In this document: positions 56,359 through 64,000 of the stretch, piece after piece
How positions within the stretch are numbered: the stretch's first letter is position 1
How the letters are laid out: the number at the start of each line of letters is the position of its first letter
Assembly: GCF_000220505.1 (NCBI RefSeq)
Contig: NZ_AFPJ01000030.1
Span: 1 to 64,000 of the forward strand
From: Microbulbifer agarilyticus S89
Lineage (GTDB): Bacteria > Pseudomonadota > Gammaproteobacteria > Pseudomonadales > Cellvibrionaceae
Length of the DNA stretch: 64,000 nucleotides
Direction of reading: 5' to 3'
Translations under genes and position numbers: made by a program
Notes under the pieces: model-generated
Database searches by the model: none
The model's input: only the letters and a program-made list of their open reading frames with translations
Told to the model about the DNA's origin: nothing

Positions 56359-57813
56359 ATGCATCAGTTGACCATCGCCGAGATCATCCGCGGCCTGCGC
56401 GACAAACAATTCTCCAGCGTTGAACTCACCAGCCACTACCTGGAACGTATCCAGCAGCTCGACAACCAGTTCAACAGTTTTATCACCGTCACCAGCGAGC
56501 AAGCGCTGAAAGAGGCTGCGGCTGCCGACGCCCGCCTGGCGCAGGGCGATGCCCCGGCCCTGTGCGGTGTACCCGTGGCACACAAGGATATCTTCTGCAC
56601 CAATGGCGTGCGCACCAGCTGTGGCTCGAAGATGCTCGACAACTTTGTGCCGCCCTACGACGCCACCGTAATCGACAACTTCCAGCGGGCGGGCGCCATC
56701 AGCCTGGGCAAGACCAATATGGATGAGTTCGCCATGGGCTCCTCCAACGAGACCAGCTTTTACGGCGCAGTGAAAAACCCCTGGAATGTGGAGCGCATCC
56801 CCGGCGGCTCCTCCGGCGGTTCCGCTGCTGCAGTGGCGGCGCTACTGGCCCCGGGCGCCACCGCCACCGACACCGGCGGCTCGATTCGCCAGCCCGCGGC
56901 CATGACCGGTACCACCGGCCTCAAGCCGACCTATGGCCGTGTGTCACGCTGGGGCATGATCGCGTTCGCCTCCAGCCTGGACCAGGGCGGCCCGATCACA
57001 CGCACCGCAGAAGACGCCACGCTGATGCTGTCGGTAATGGCGAGCCCCGATGCAAAAGACTCCACCTGCCTGGATCGCCCGGTGCAGGACTACACCGCGC
57101 ACCTGAACGACTCCATCGCCGGCCTCAAGATTGGTGTGCCAAGCGAATACTTTGGTGAAGGCCTCGATAGTGAAGTCGGCGCGCGCGTCCAGGACGCGTT
57201 GAAGGAATACGAAAAACTCGGTGCCGAGCTGGTGGAAATCAGCCTGCCCCACAGCAAGCTGGCGGTACCGGCCTACTACGTGATCGCACCGGCAGAGGCC
57301 TCCGCCAACCTGTCGCGCTTCGATGGTGTGCGCTACGGCTACCGCTGTGAAAACCCCGCGGACCTGCGCGACCTGTACATGCGCTCCCGCGGCGAGGGCT
57401 TCGGCGAGGAAGTGAAGCGCCGTATTCTTGTCGGCAGCTACGCCCTGTCTGCCGGTTACTACGACGCCTACTACAACAAGGCCCAGCAGGTGCGCCGCCT
57501 GATCAAGCAGGACTTTGTCGATGCTTTCGACAAGGTCGACGTCATCATGGGCCCCACGGCTCCGAACCCCGCATTCAAGCTGGGTGAGAAGAATGCCGAC
57601 CCGGTGGCCATGTACCTGGAAGACATTTACACCATCGCCACTAACCTGGCGGGCCTGCCCGGCATGTCCATCCCCTGCGGTTTCGCCCACGGCCTGCCCG
57701 TCGGCCTGCAGATCATTGGCAACTACCTAGACGAGGCGCGCATGCTGAACGTGGCGCACCAGTTCCAGCAAGCCAGTGACTGGCATCAACAAACCGCCCC
57801 GGCAGCAGAATAA
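56359..57813 (+). CDS. gatA: Asp-tRNA(Asn)/Glu-tRNA(Gln) amidotransferase subunit A
   Basis: 484 aa amidase-signature protein. Catalytic Lys76 ([10 protein letters not shown]), cis-Ser151 ([12 protein letters not shown]) and Ser175 ([10 protein letters not shown]) are complete. It releases ammonia from glutamine, which passes through the complex to GatB. The C-terminal region [24 protein letters not shown] is specific to GatA rather than general amidases, separating it from the gene at 14113-15567. Confidence 0.98.
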   Translation: MHQLTIAEIIRGLRDKQFSSVELTSHYLERIQQLDNQFNSFITVTSEQALKEAAAADARLAQGDAPALCGVPVAHKDIFCTNGVRTSCGSKMLDNFVPPYDATVIDNFQRAGAISLGKTNMDEFAMGSSNETSFYGAVKNPWNVERIPGGSSGGSAAAVAALLAPGATATDTGGSIRQPAAMTGTTGLKPTYGRVSRWGMIAFASSLDQGGPITRTAEDATLMLSVMASPDAKDSTCLDRPVQDYTAHLNDSIAGLKIGVPSEYFGEGLDSEVGARVQDALKEYEKLGAELVEISLPHSKLAVPAYYVIAPAEASANLSRFDGVRYGYRCENPADLRDLYMRSRGEGFGEEVKRRILVGSYALSAGYYDAYYNKAQQVRRLIKQDFVDAFDKVDVIMGPTAPNPAFKLGEKNADPVAMYLEDIYTIATNLAGLPGMSIPCGFAHGLPVGLQIIGNYLDEARMLNVAHQFQQASDWHQQTAPAAE

Positions 57814-57834
57814 GTAGGAACAAGGAGAAGCGAC

Positions 57835-59286
57835 GTGGAATGGGAAGTCGTAATCGGGCTGGAAGTGCATGTGCAGCTGGCCACCCAATCAAAAATTTTC
57901 TCCGGTGCCAGCACCGCATTTGGTGCCGCCCCCAACACCCAGGCCTGCGCGGTAGATCTGGCCATGCCCGGCACCTTGCCGGTGCCCAATGAAGAAGCCT
58001 TCCGCTTCGCGGTCATGTTCGGCCTGGCGATGAATGCGGAAATCGGCAAGCGCTCCGTATTCGAGCGCAAAAACTATTTTTATCCGGACCTGCCCAAGGG
58101 CTACCAGACCACCCAGCTGGAACAACCGATCGTTGGCGAAGGCCAGATCGAGATCCACCTGGAAGATGGCAGCAGCAAGACCGTGCGCCTGCACCACGCG
58201 CACCTGGAAGAAGATGCGGGTAAATCCCTGCACGAAGACTTTCATGGCATGTCCGGTATCGACCTGAATCGTGCCGGCACCCCGCTGATCGAGATCGTGT
58301 CCGAGCCGGACATGCGCAGTGCCGCCGAGGCCGTGGCCTACCTGAAAAAGATCCACAGCATCGTGACTTACCTGGGCATTTCCGACGGCGATATGTCTCA
58401 GGGCTCCCTGCGCTGTGACGCCAACGTTTCCGTGCGTCTCAAGGGCGAGGAAGAACTGGGCACCCGCACCGAGATCAAAAACCTGAATTCCTTCCGCTTT
58501 ATCGAGAAGGCCATCAAGGTAGAGGCCCAGCGCCAGATCGACCTGATCGAGGATGGCGGCAAGGTGGTACAGGAAACCCGCCTGTACGATGCGGACAAGA
58601 ACGAAACCCGCTCCATGCGCAGCAAGGAAGTGGCCAACGACTACCGCTACTTCCCCTGCCCGGACCTGTTGCCGGTGGTACTGTCGGACGAATATATCGA
58701 ACAGGTGCGCGGCGACCTGCCGGAACTGCCCGACGCCAAGTGCGCACGCTTTGAAAAGGAATACGGCCTGTCTGCCTACGACGCAGACCAGCTAACCCAG
58801 GAGCGCTCCACGGCAAACTACTTTGAGCAGGTTGCGGCAAAAAGTGGCGAAGCCAAACTGGCGGCCAACTGGGTGATGGGCGAGCTCGCGGCTCTGCTCA
58901 ACCGCGAAGAAAAATCCATCGAGCAGTCCCCGGTAAACGCCGAGCATTTGGCGGGCCTGATCGCGCGCATCAAAGACGGCACCATTTCCTCCAAGATCGC
59001 CAAGCAGGTGTTTGAGGCTATGGCGAACGGTGACGGCGATGCGGATACCGTGATTGAGGCCAAGGGCCTGAAGCAGGTTTCTGACACCGGCGCGATTGAG
59101 AAGCTGGTTGACGACGTGATCGCGGCCTCTTCTGCTCAGGTAGAAAACTACCGCAATGCCGACCCCGACAAGCGCCCAAAAATGATGGGCTTCTTTGTCG
59201 GTCAGATCATGAAGGCCTCCAAAGGCCAGGCGAACCCGCAGATGATCAACAAGGTCCTGAAAGAGAAGCTGGACGCCCTACTCTGA
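57835..59286 (+). CDS. gatB: Asp-tRNA(Asn)/Glu-tRNA(Gln) amidotransferase subunit B
   Basis: 483 aa, GTG start with AAGGAGAAG upstream. N-terminal GatB cradle starts [15 protein letters not shown]. The signature [15 protein letters not shown] and [20 protein letters not shown] are intact, and the C-terminal YqeY-like tail domain (about 395-480) ends [14 protein letters not shown]. It phosphorylates and amidates the mischarged aminoacyl-tRNA. Last gene of the operon. A 12-bp tandem repeat starts right after its stop codon. Confidence 0.98.
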   Translation: MEWEVVIGLEVHVQLATQSKIFSGASTAFGAAPNTQACAVDLAMPGTLPVPNEEAFRFAVMFGLAMNAEIGKRSVFERKNYFYPDLPKGYQTTQLEQPIVGEGQIEIHLEDGSSKTVRLHHAHLEEDAGKSLHEDFHGMSGIDLNRAGTPLIEIVSEPDMRSAAEAVAYLKKIHSIVTYLGISDGDMSQGSLRCDANVSVRLKGEEELGTRTEIKNLNSFRFIEKAIKVEAQRQIDLIEDGGKVVQETRLYDADKNETRSMRSKEVANDYRYFPCPDLLPVVLSDEYIEQVRGDLPELPDAKCARFEKEYGLSAYDADQLTQERSTANYFEQVAAKSGEAKLAANWVMGELAALLNREEKSIEQSPVNAEHLAGLIARIKDGTISSKIAKQVFEAMANGDGDADTVIEAKGLKQVSDTGAIEKLVDDVIAASSAQVENYRNADPDKRPKMMGFFVGQIMKASKGQANPQMINKVLKEKLDALL

Positions 59287-59322
59287 GGTTGAGACTGGGG
59301 TTGAGACTGGGGCTGAGACCGG
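59287..59322. repeat. 12-bp tandem repeat directly after gatB
   Basis: GGTTGAGACTGG at 59287-59298 and 59299-59310, then GGCTGAGACCGG at 59311-59322. The first unit begins on the base after the gatB TGA. Confidence 0.85.
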
Positions 59323-59397
59323 AGGCATTGGTGGTATCACCCCACCTCCGGTGGCGCCCGGACAAGAGCTACAACAGACCACGCAAGGAATTAACAA

Positions 59398-59694
59398 GTG
59401 AGCCTGAAAAAAGACAAGCAAAAAGTTCTCGGTGAAGTGTTCGACGATGCACGTATCGCCGGCTTTCTCGAAGGTGAAGCCCCGGAAGGGTTTAACCGCG
59501 ACTTCTACCTGCTGGAGCGCGCATACCGCGGCATGAAAGCAGAAAACTTTGCAACCTTCGTGCGCCTGTTCAAGGAACAGGGCCTCGACCTGAACAGCCA
59601 GAGCCCGGAAGGCCAGACTCTGCTGGCGCGAATTGGCGAGCACGAACAAGGTGCCGAGTATGCCGACATCCTGAAGGCCGCGGGAGCGCAGTAA
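59398..59694 (+). CDS. PA4642-family small protein
   Basis: 98 aa, GTG start after a gap holding the tandem repeat. The start SLKKDKQKVLGEVFDDARIAGFLEGE resembles the conserved hypothetical family typified by Pseudomonas PA4642, followed by LLERAYRGMKAENFATFVRLFKEQGLDLN. It is soluble and mostly helical. Function unknown. It lies 3 bases before cysZ and is probably co-transcribed with it. Confidence 0.85.
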   Translation: MSLKKDKQKVLGEVFDDARIAGFLEGEAPEGFNRDFYLLERAYRGMKAENFATFVRLFKEQGLDLNSQSPEGQTLLARIGEHEQGAEYADILKAAGAQ

Positions 59695-59697
59695 GTC

Positions 59698-60603
59698 ATG
59701 GCTTCCAACCCGGCACATGGCGTACACGCACTGATCCGGGGGGCGCAGCTGCTTACCCGGAAAGAGCTGCGCCCGTTCATCATTATTCCCCTGCTCATCA
59801 ACCTGGTGCTGTTTATCGCGCTGGGCGCCCTGATGATCAGCCAGTTCGACGACCTGGGCCGTTATATCGGCAGCCTGCTGTCCGACACCCCGGTAGACAC
59901 CTCCAATATGTCCTGGTGGCGTGCCATTCTCGCTACTGGCGCAGACTGGGCAGCGAGTGTTTTCCAGTGGCTGGCCTGGTTGATCGCCATCGTGGTCGTA
60001 CTGCTGTTCTTCTTCGTCTACGGCTACCTGTTCGGCATTATCACCAACATCATTGCCGCCCCATTTAACGGCCTGCTGGCAGAGAAAGTCGAAGAACTGC
60101 TGACCGGCCACCCGCCACCCCCGGAAGCCTTGCACAGCATGATCTTCCGCACCCTCGGTCGGGAGCTGCGCAAGCTGATGTACTTTATTGGCTGGGGTAT
60201 CGTGATCTTTGTAATCGCCCTGCTCACCAGCTGGACCGTATTTATCCCCGCCCTGCTCGGCGCGCTCTGGGGTGCCTGGTGTATGGCGATTCAGTATGTG
60301 GATTACCCGCTGGATAACCATCAGCGCTCCTTCAGCGAACTGAAGAGCGTGCTGATGCGCAAGAAATTCACCACCCTCGGTTTCGGGGGCAGTGTAATGC
60401 TGGCGAAGATGGTGCCGATCCTGAATATCTTTGTGATGCCGGCGGCGGTTGCCGGTGGCACGGCGTTATGGGTGGAGCGCATCTGGTCCGATGGCGATCC
60501 CGGCAAGGGGCCAAACGGGCGGAGTTTCCCCGTCGATCAGCCAGCGGTCGCCGCAACGAAGAAATGGCCGAAAGGTATTGAAGGGCCGAAAGACAGCAAG
60601 TAA
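59698..60603 (+). CDS. cysZ: EI24-family membrane protein CysZ (sulfate transport)
   Basis: 301 aa. Four main hydrophobic segments plus hemipenetrating helices in the EI24/CysZ pattern: GVHALIRGAQLLTRKELRPFIIIPLLIN, FGIITNIIAAPFNGLLAEKVE, YFIGWGIVIFVIALLTSW and FGGSVMLAKMVPILNIFVMPAAVAGGTALWVE. CysZ of related bacteria is a sulfate permease supplying cysteine synthesis. The C-terminus is longer and charged compared with the E. coli protein. Ends at a bidirectional terminator. Confidence 0.92.
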   Translation: MASNPAHGVHALIRGAQLLTRKELRPFIIIPLLINLVLFIALGALMISQFDDLGRYIGSLLSDTPVDTSNMSWWRAILATGADWAASVFQWLAWLIAIVVVLLFFFVYGYLFGIITNIIAAPFNGLLAEKVEELLTGHPPPPEALHSMIFRTLGRELRKLMYFIGWGIVIFVIALLTSWTVFIPALLGALWGAWCMAIQYVDYPLDNHQRSFSELKSVLMRKKFTTLGFGGSVMLAKMVPILNIFVMPAAVAGGTALWVERIWSDGDPGKGPNGRSFPVDQPAVAATKKWPKGIEGPKDSK

Positions 60604-60613
60604 GCAGGCATAA

Positions 60614-60642
60614 AAAAAACGCGGGTATCACCCGCGTTTTTT
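60614..60642. terminator. Bidirectional terminator between cysZ and rhlB
   Basis: AAAAAACGCGGG, TATCA loop, CCCGCGTTTTTT. It lies between convergent genes. Confidence 0.93.
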
Positions 60643-60665
60643 ATGAGCAAAGCGCCGCTGAAAGA

Positions 60666-62186
60666 TCAACGACGCGAGCGGTGTCCACCACCACCGCGAC
60701 GACCACCGCGGTGGCCACCACGGTCATTGCGATCGCCACCACTGCTGCGCTTCACTTCCACCTTGGGCGGCGCAACCAGCAGCTCTTCCGGCGGCACTTC
60801 GCACTTCAGCTTGTTGCCGAGCAAGGTCTCGATCGGCTCCAGACGCATCGCATCGTCTTCACAGGCAAAGCTGATGGAGGTGCCCTTCTTGCCCGCACGC
60901 CCGGTACGCCCGATACGGTGTACGTAATCTTCCGGCTCTTCCGGCAGGGTGTAATTCACTACGTGACTGATACCGTCGATGTGAATGCCCCGGCCGGCCA
61001 CATCGGTGGCCACCAGCACTTTGGATTTACCGGTTTTGAAGTCTTCCAGGGTGCGCACGCGCTTGTTCTGCGCCACTTCACCAGACAACAGCCCGGCCTT
61101 GATGCCGTGCGCAATCAGGTGGTCGTGCAGGCGACGGCACTGGTCGCGGCGGTTGGCAAAGACGATCAGGCTGTCCACATCATCCTGCTGCACGATGTTG
61201 TACAGCAGCGGGTATTTTTCGTCACCGGACACCAGGTACACATGCTGGGTAACCGTATCGGTTGCCACGCGCTCCGGCTCAATTTCCACGATGGTCGGCT
61301 CGGTGGTCCACTGCTCCACCAGGTCATCTACCTCGGGGGTAAATGTGGCGGAGAAGAACATGGTCTGGCGATGGGTCTTGCGCGGGGTCTGACGCACAAT
61401 ACGACGGACATCGGGGATAAAGCCCATATCCAGCATGCGGTCCGCTTCGTCGATCACCAGGATTTCGGTCTGGTCGAGGTAACAGTCGCGCTTGTTAACG
61501 AAATCCAGCAGGCGGCCCGGTGTGGCCACCAGAATGTCTACCAGGCGTTCGTTCAGCGCCCGCTGCTGTTTCTCGTAATCCATGCCGCCGACCAAGGTGT
61601 GAATTTCCAGGTCGGTGTACTTACACAGGTTCTTGGCATCGTCGGCGATCTGCATCACCAGTTCACGGGTCGGCGCGATGATCAGTGCGCGGGCTTCACC
61701 GGCGTAGCGCTCGCCATCGAACGGATGCTTGAGCAGGTCGTCAATCACGGTAATCAGGAAGGCGGCCGTTTTCCCGGTACCGGTCTGTGCCTTGCCCACC
61801 AGGTCGTGGCCGTTGAGCGTGTGCGGGAGAGACTGTCCCTGAATCGGCGAAGCGTACTGGAAGCCGAGGTCCGCGATTGCGTGCATTAACGGCAGCGGCA
61901 GATCCAGATCGTGGAAGCGCACTTTGCCTTCCTGCTCCGGCACCGGGAAATCGTCCAGCGTCCACGGCTTCTGCGGAACCTTAGCGCGAGTATCCTTGCG
62001 ACTATCTGTGCGCTGATCACGGCGGCGGTTGCGCTGACGCCCGCGGGAACGGCCATCCTTTCCGGAAGTGGACTTGCCCTCCGCTGAGCGCTTGTCGGCA
62101 CCCGGGCCGGCCTTCTGGCCCTTAGCCTGCTCTTGGGATGCATTTTCAGATTTGTCGGAGGAACGACGGAAAAACTTGCCTATCAA
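60666..62186 (-). CDS. rhlB: DEAD-box RNA helicase RhlB-like
   Basis: 506 aa. A basic, disordered N-terminus of about 85 residues ([14 protein letters not shown]) precedes the helicase core: Q-motif [11 protein letters not shown], Walker [13 protein letters not shown] in [17 protein letters not shown], and [13 protein letters not shown]. The C-terminus is Gly/Arg-rich ([12 protein letters not shown]), likely for RNA binding. It unwinds structured RNA, in E. coli as part of the degradosome. The N-terminal extension follows the Pseudomonas-type RhlB rather than the E. coli one. Confidence 0.92.
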   Translation of the reverse strand: MIGKFFRRSSDKSENASQEQAKGQKAGPGADKRSAEGKSTSGKDGRSRGRQRNRRRDQRTDSRKDTRAKVPQKPWTLDDFPVPEQEGKVRFHDLDLPLPLMHAIADLGFQYASPIQGQSLPHTLNGHDLVGKAQTGTGKTAAFLITVIDDLLKHPFDGERYAGEARALIIAPTRELVMQIADDAKNLCKYTDLEIHTLVGGMDYEKQQRALNERLVDILVATPGRLLDFVNKRDCYLDQTEILVIDEADRMLDMGFIPDVRRIVRQTPRKTHRQTMFFSATFTPEVDDLVEQWTTEPTIVEIEPERVATDTVTQHVYLVSGDEKYPLLYNIVQQDDVDSLIVFANRRDQCRRLHDHLIAHGIKAGLLSGEVAQNKRVRTLEDFKTGKSKVLVATDVAGRGIHIDGISHVVNYTLPEEPEDYVHRIGRTGRAGKKGTSISFACEDDAMRLEPIETLLGNKLKCEVPPEELLVAPPKVEVKRSSGGDRNDRGGHRGGRRGGGGHRSRR

Positions 62187-62363
62187 AAGATTGCTCGCTC
62201 AATTGCCCCGGTACGGCCGCAGACCGGCTGTTCCGGGTAGCTCCTGTGACCAACAAGCCACAGGAACGGGTTAAATAATCGGCGAGTATATCATTTATGT
62301 GTGAACGGCGCGGGAAGCAGCGAGCAAGCGCCGTAAATCGTGCGTTCGGTGCCTGGCGCGCGC

Positions 62364-62990
62364 TTAATCCTGCAGCAAGCCGCGGCGACGCGCGATCCAG
62401 TAGTCGAGGCTTACAAAGCGCCCGCCACCGGTAAACAACAGTGCCAGCAGCATAATGAAGTAAGTGGCCGCAAACTCGATGCCATTCTTCAACACGGTGA
62501 AGTTGCCGGCTTCGGTCAACCACTCGTAATGCCCGTATTCCTTGAGCAACTCCACCGCCTTTTCCTTGCGCACTGCGGCTTCCGCAATCAGGTCCTTGCG
62601 CCACTCCCACGGCATAGTGAGCGTTTGCTCCGGCAGCGCGTGCCAGCCATATTGCCAGTGGGCCGCCACCGCGGCGACCACCATGGTGAACATCAGCGGG
62701 ATTGCGGCAAGGCGCACCCCCAGGCCCAGCACCAGGGCAATACCGCCGAAAAACTCGGTGAGTGCGGCCAACCAGGCCAACAGCGTGGGCGCGGGCAACC
62801 CCAGGCCCCAGTCCGGGTTACCGAACCAGGCCGCAACATCACCGATCCCCATCAACTTGTTCCAGCCGGCGAGAATAAAGATCGGCCCTAAAAATAGCCG
62901 CAACGCCAGTGGCCCCAAGCCATCCAGCGGCCGCAGAAAGCGCAAAAAACCCTCATAGAATCGATTGAACCCGCTGTGCGCCCCATCCAT
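62364..62990 (-). CDS. DoxX-family membrane protein
   Basis: 208 aa from ATG 62990 with GGAGCGGA upstream; the open frame further upstream is not conserved. Four helices in DoxX style: LALRLFLGPIFILAGWNKLMG, LLAWLAALTEFFGGIALVLGLGVRLAAIPLM, the next segment through VVAAVAAHWQYGW, and a last helix IEFAATYFIMLLALLF. A hydrophilic insert of about 55 residues precedes the last helix. DoxX-like proteins are linked to redox or oxidative-stress roles; the exact role is unknown. Divergent from the MATE gene. Confidence 0.88.
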   Translation of the reverse strand: MDGAHSGFNRFYEGFLRFLRPLDGLGPLALRLFLGPIFILAGWNKLMGIGDVAAWFGNPDWGLGLPAPTLLAWLAALTEFFGGIALVLGLGVRLAAIPLMFTMVVAAVAAHWQYGWHALPEQTLTMPWEWRKDLIAEAAVRKEKAVELLKEYGHYEWLTEAGNFTVLKNGIEFAATYFIMLLALLFTGGGRFVSLDYWIARRRGLLQD

Positions 62991-63145
62991 AATCCGCTCC
63001 CGTTTTGGTGTATTGCGACTGAACCCGTTTGATCCAACCTGTTTAGTAGTCGCTGAGGGCGTGGAATGCTTACATTTCGCCCGCCAATTTGGTCCCGAAC
63101 AGTTTAGCCCCCAACGCATTTGCCGAGCAGACTTCGCTTACACCC

Positions 63146-64000
63146 ATGCTTCGAATCTATAAACGCGCCACAGCCACCGAGCTACGCCACCTCACCAATC
63201 TCGGTGGGCCGCTAGTAGTGAGCAACCTCGCGGTGGTGAGCATGGGGGTTACCGACACCATCGTCGCCGGACGCTCCGGCGAAGTGGATCTGGCTGGTCT
63301 CGCCCTCGGTTCGAGCATCTGGGCGGTATGCGCGGTGACCCTGATCGGTATGCTGGCGGCAGTGTCACCGGTGGTGGCCAATCTGCGCGGCGCCCGTGAC
63401 GAACAGGGGTGCGCGCAGCAGATGAGCCAGTCGGTGTGGATTGCGCTGGTAGGCGGTTTGCTGGTGGCCGGCGCTTTACTCGCCGCGCCGCTGTGGAGCC
63501 ACTGGATCCAAACCGAGGAACCGGTGCGCAAAATCATGGTGCAGTACCTGCTGGCCCTGGCCACCGGGGTACTGCCGTTTGCCTTTGGCAGCGCCCTGCG
63601 CGGGTATTGTGAAGGCATGGCGCAGGTGCGCCCGGTGATGCGTATTTATCTTGCTGCGGCGGTCCTCAATGTGCCGCTGGATATCCTGTTTGTGTTTGGC
63701 TGGGGACCGATTCCCGCCATGGGTGGTGCAGGATGTGGCTGGGCCACCAGTCTGGTTTGCTGGGCGATTGCCATCGCGCTGTACTGGCATGCGGGTAACG
63801 ATCCCGCATACCGGGCGTTGAAGTTGCGCCTGTTGCCAGAGCGGCCGCACTGGCCCACCCTGAAGCACCTGTTGGCAGTGGGCATGCCAATCTGTGTTGG
63901 CGCCGCCGGTGAAGTAACCTTCTTTGCCAGCCTTACCCTGCTGCTCGCCTCCTATGGCGCCACCATCGTATCCGCACACCAGATTGGCATGAGCATCGGC
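63146..64000 (+). CDS. MATE-family efflux transporter (3' end outside window)
   Basis: 285 codons visible from ATG 63146, still open at the window end. Multi-pass protein with the MATE/NorM pattern near the N-terminus (HLTNLGGPLVVSNLAVVSMGVTDTIVAGRSGEVDLAGLALGSS) and GVLPFAFGSALRGYCEGMAQVRPVM after about helix 4, then AAAVLNVPLDILFVFGWGPIPAMGGAGCG. The equivalent Asp in VTDTIVAG and the GxxxR segment are conserved. It exports cationic drugs or metabolites in exchange for Na+ or H+. No clear ribosome-binding site before this ATG. Confidence 0.92.
   Translation, partial: MLRIYKRATATELRHLTNLGGPLVVSNLAVVSMGVTDTIVAGRSGEVDLAGLALGSSIWAVCAVTLIGMLAAVSPVVANLRGARDEQGCAQQMSQSVWIALVGGLLVAGALLAAPLWSHWIQTEEPVRKIMVQYLLALATGVLPFAFGSALRGYCEGMAQVRPVMRIYLAAAVLNVPLDILFVFGWGPIPAMGGAGCGWATSLVCWAIAIALYWHAGNDPAYRALKLRLLPERPHWPTLKHLLAVGMPICVGAAGEVTFFASLTLLLASYGATIVSAHQIGMSIG

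Overview
The window reads as a chromosomal segment of a free-living, probably marine, gammaproteobacterium close to Microbulbifer or Cellvibrionales. This is inferred from gene order and protein character, not from a database search. In support: the mrdA-rodA-mltB-rlpA-dacA-ybeD-lipB-lipA run, the mreBCD-maf-rng-yhdP run next to gatCAB, a PA4642-like protein, an imuA-imuB-dnaE2 mutagenesis cassette, and large TonB-dependent receptors. Nearly every gene is an ordinary chromosomal gene. No rRNA, tRNA, CRISPR array, transposase or prophage was seen.

Layout: (1) 1-2183 is an array of integron gene cassettes read on the minus strand. It has four recognisable attC sites, three cassettes with small ORFs, and two related cassettes with no convincing ORF. 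No integrase gene lies at the attI-proximal (right) end inside the window. (2) 2471-4261: a BaiN/HI0933-type flavoprotein and dcd. (3) 4380-9854: the SOS mutasome operon imuA-imuB-dnaE2 behind two tandem LexA boxes. (4) 9904-19454: a TonB-dependent receptor; an Ldh-family oxidoreductase, amidase and aminotransferase in a row; arfB; and a BCCT transporter. (5) 19747-28394: a GDSL-esterase autotransporter, a GNAT acetyltransferase, an acetate-type sodium symporter with its small subunit, a duplicated DUF1540 Cys-rich protein, and a second TonB-dependent receptor. (6) 28493-40320, all minus: proA-nadD-rsfS-rlmH-mrdA-rodA-mltB-rlpA-dacA-ybeD-lipB-lipA. This run combines cell elongation and peptidoglycan remodelling with ribosome maturation and lipoate synthesis. 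(7) 40538-46385: a DUF2339 membrane protein, a Lon-substrate-binding-domain protein, a YpfJ-type metallopeptidase, a parvulin and an unknown membrane protein. (8) 46591-55624, minus: mreB-mreC-mreD-maf-rng-yhdP, with gatC-gatA-gatB divergent at 56001-59286. (9) 59398-64000: a PA4642-like protein, cysZ, rhlB, a DoxX protein, and a MATE transporter cut by the window end.

The less ordinary signals are these: the integrase-less cassette array with its two homologous ORF-poor cassettes; paired SOS boxes at imuA; an mreC reading frame whose conserved N-terminus has no ATG/GTG/TTG start (ATT start, or a one-base error in a G5 run); a recurring pattern of 11-15 bp degenerate tandem repeats in gaps between genes, mostly touching stop codons; and a complex palindromic element at 45388-45497.
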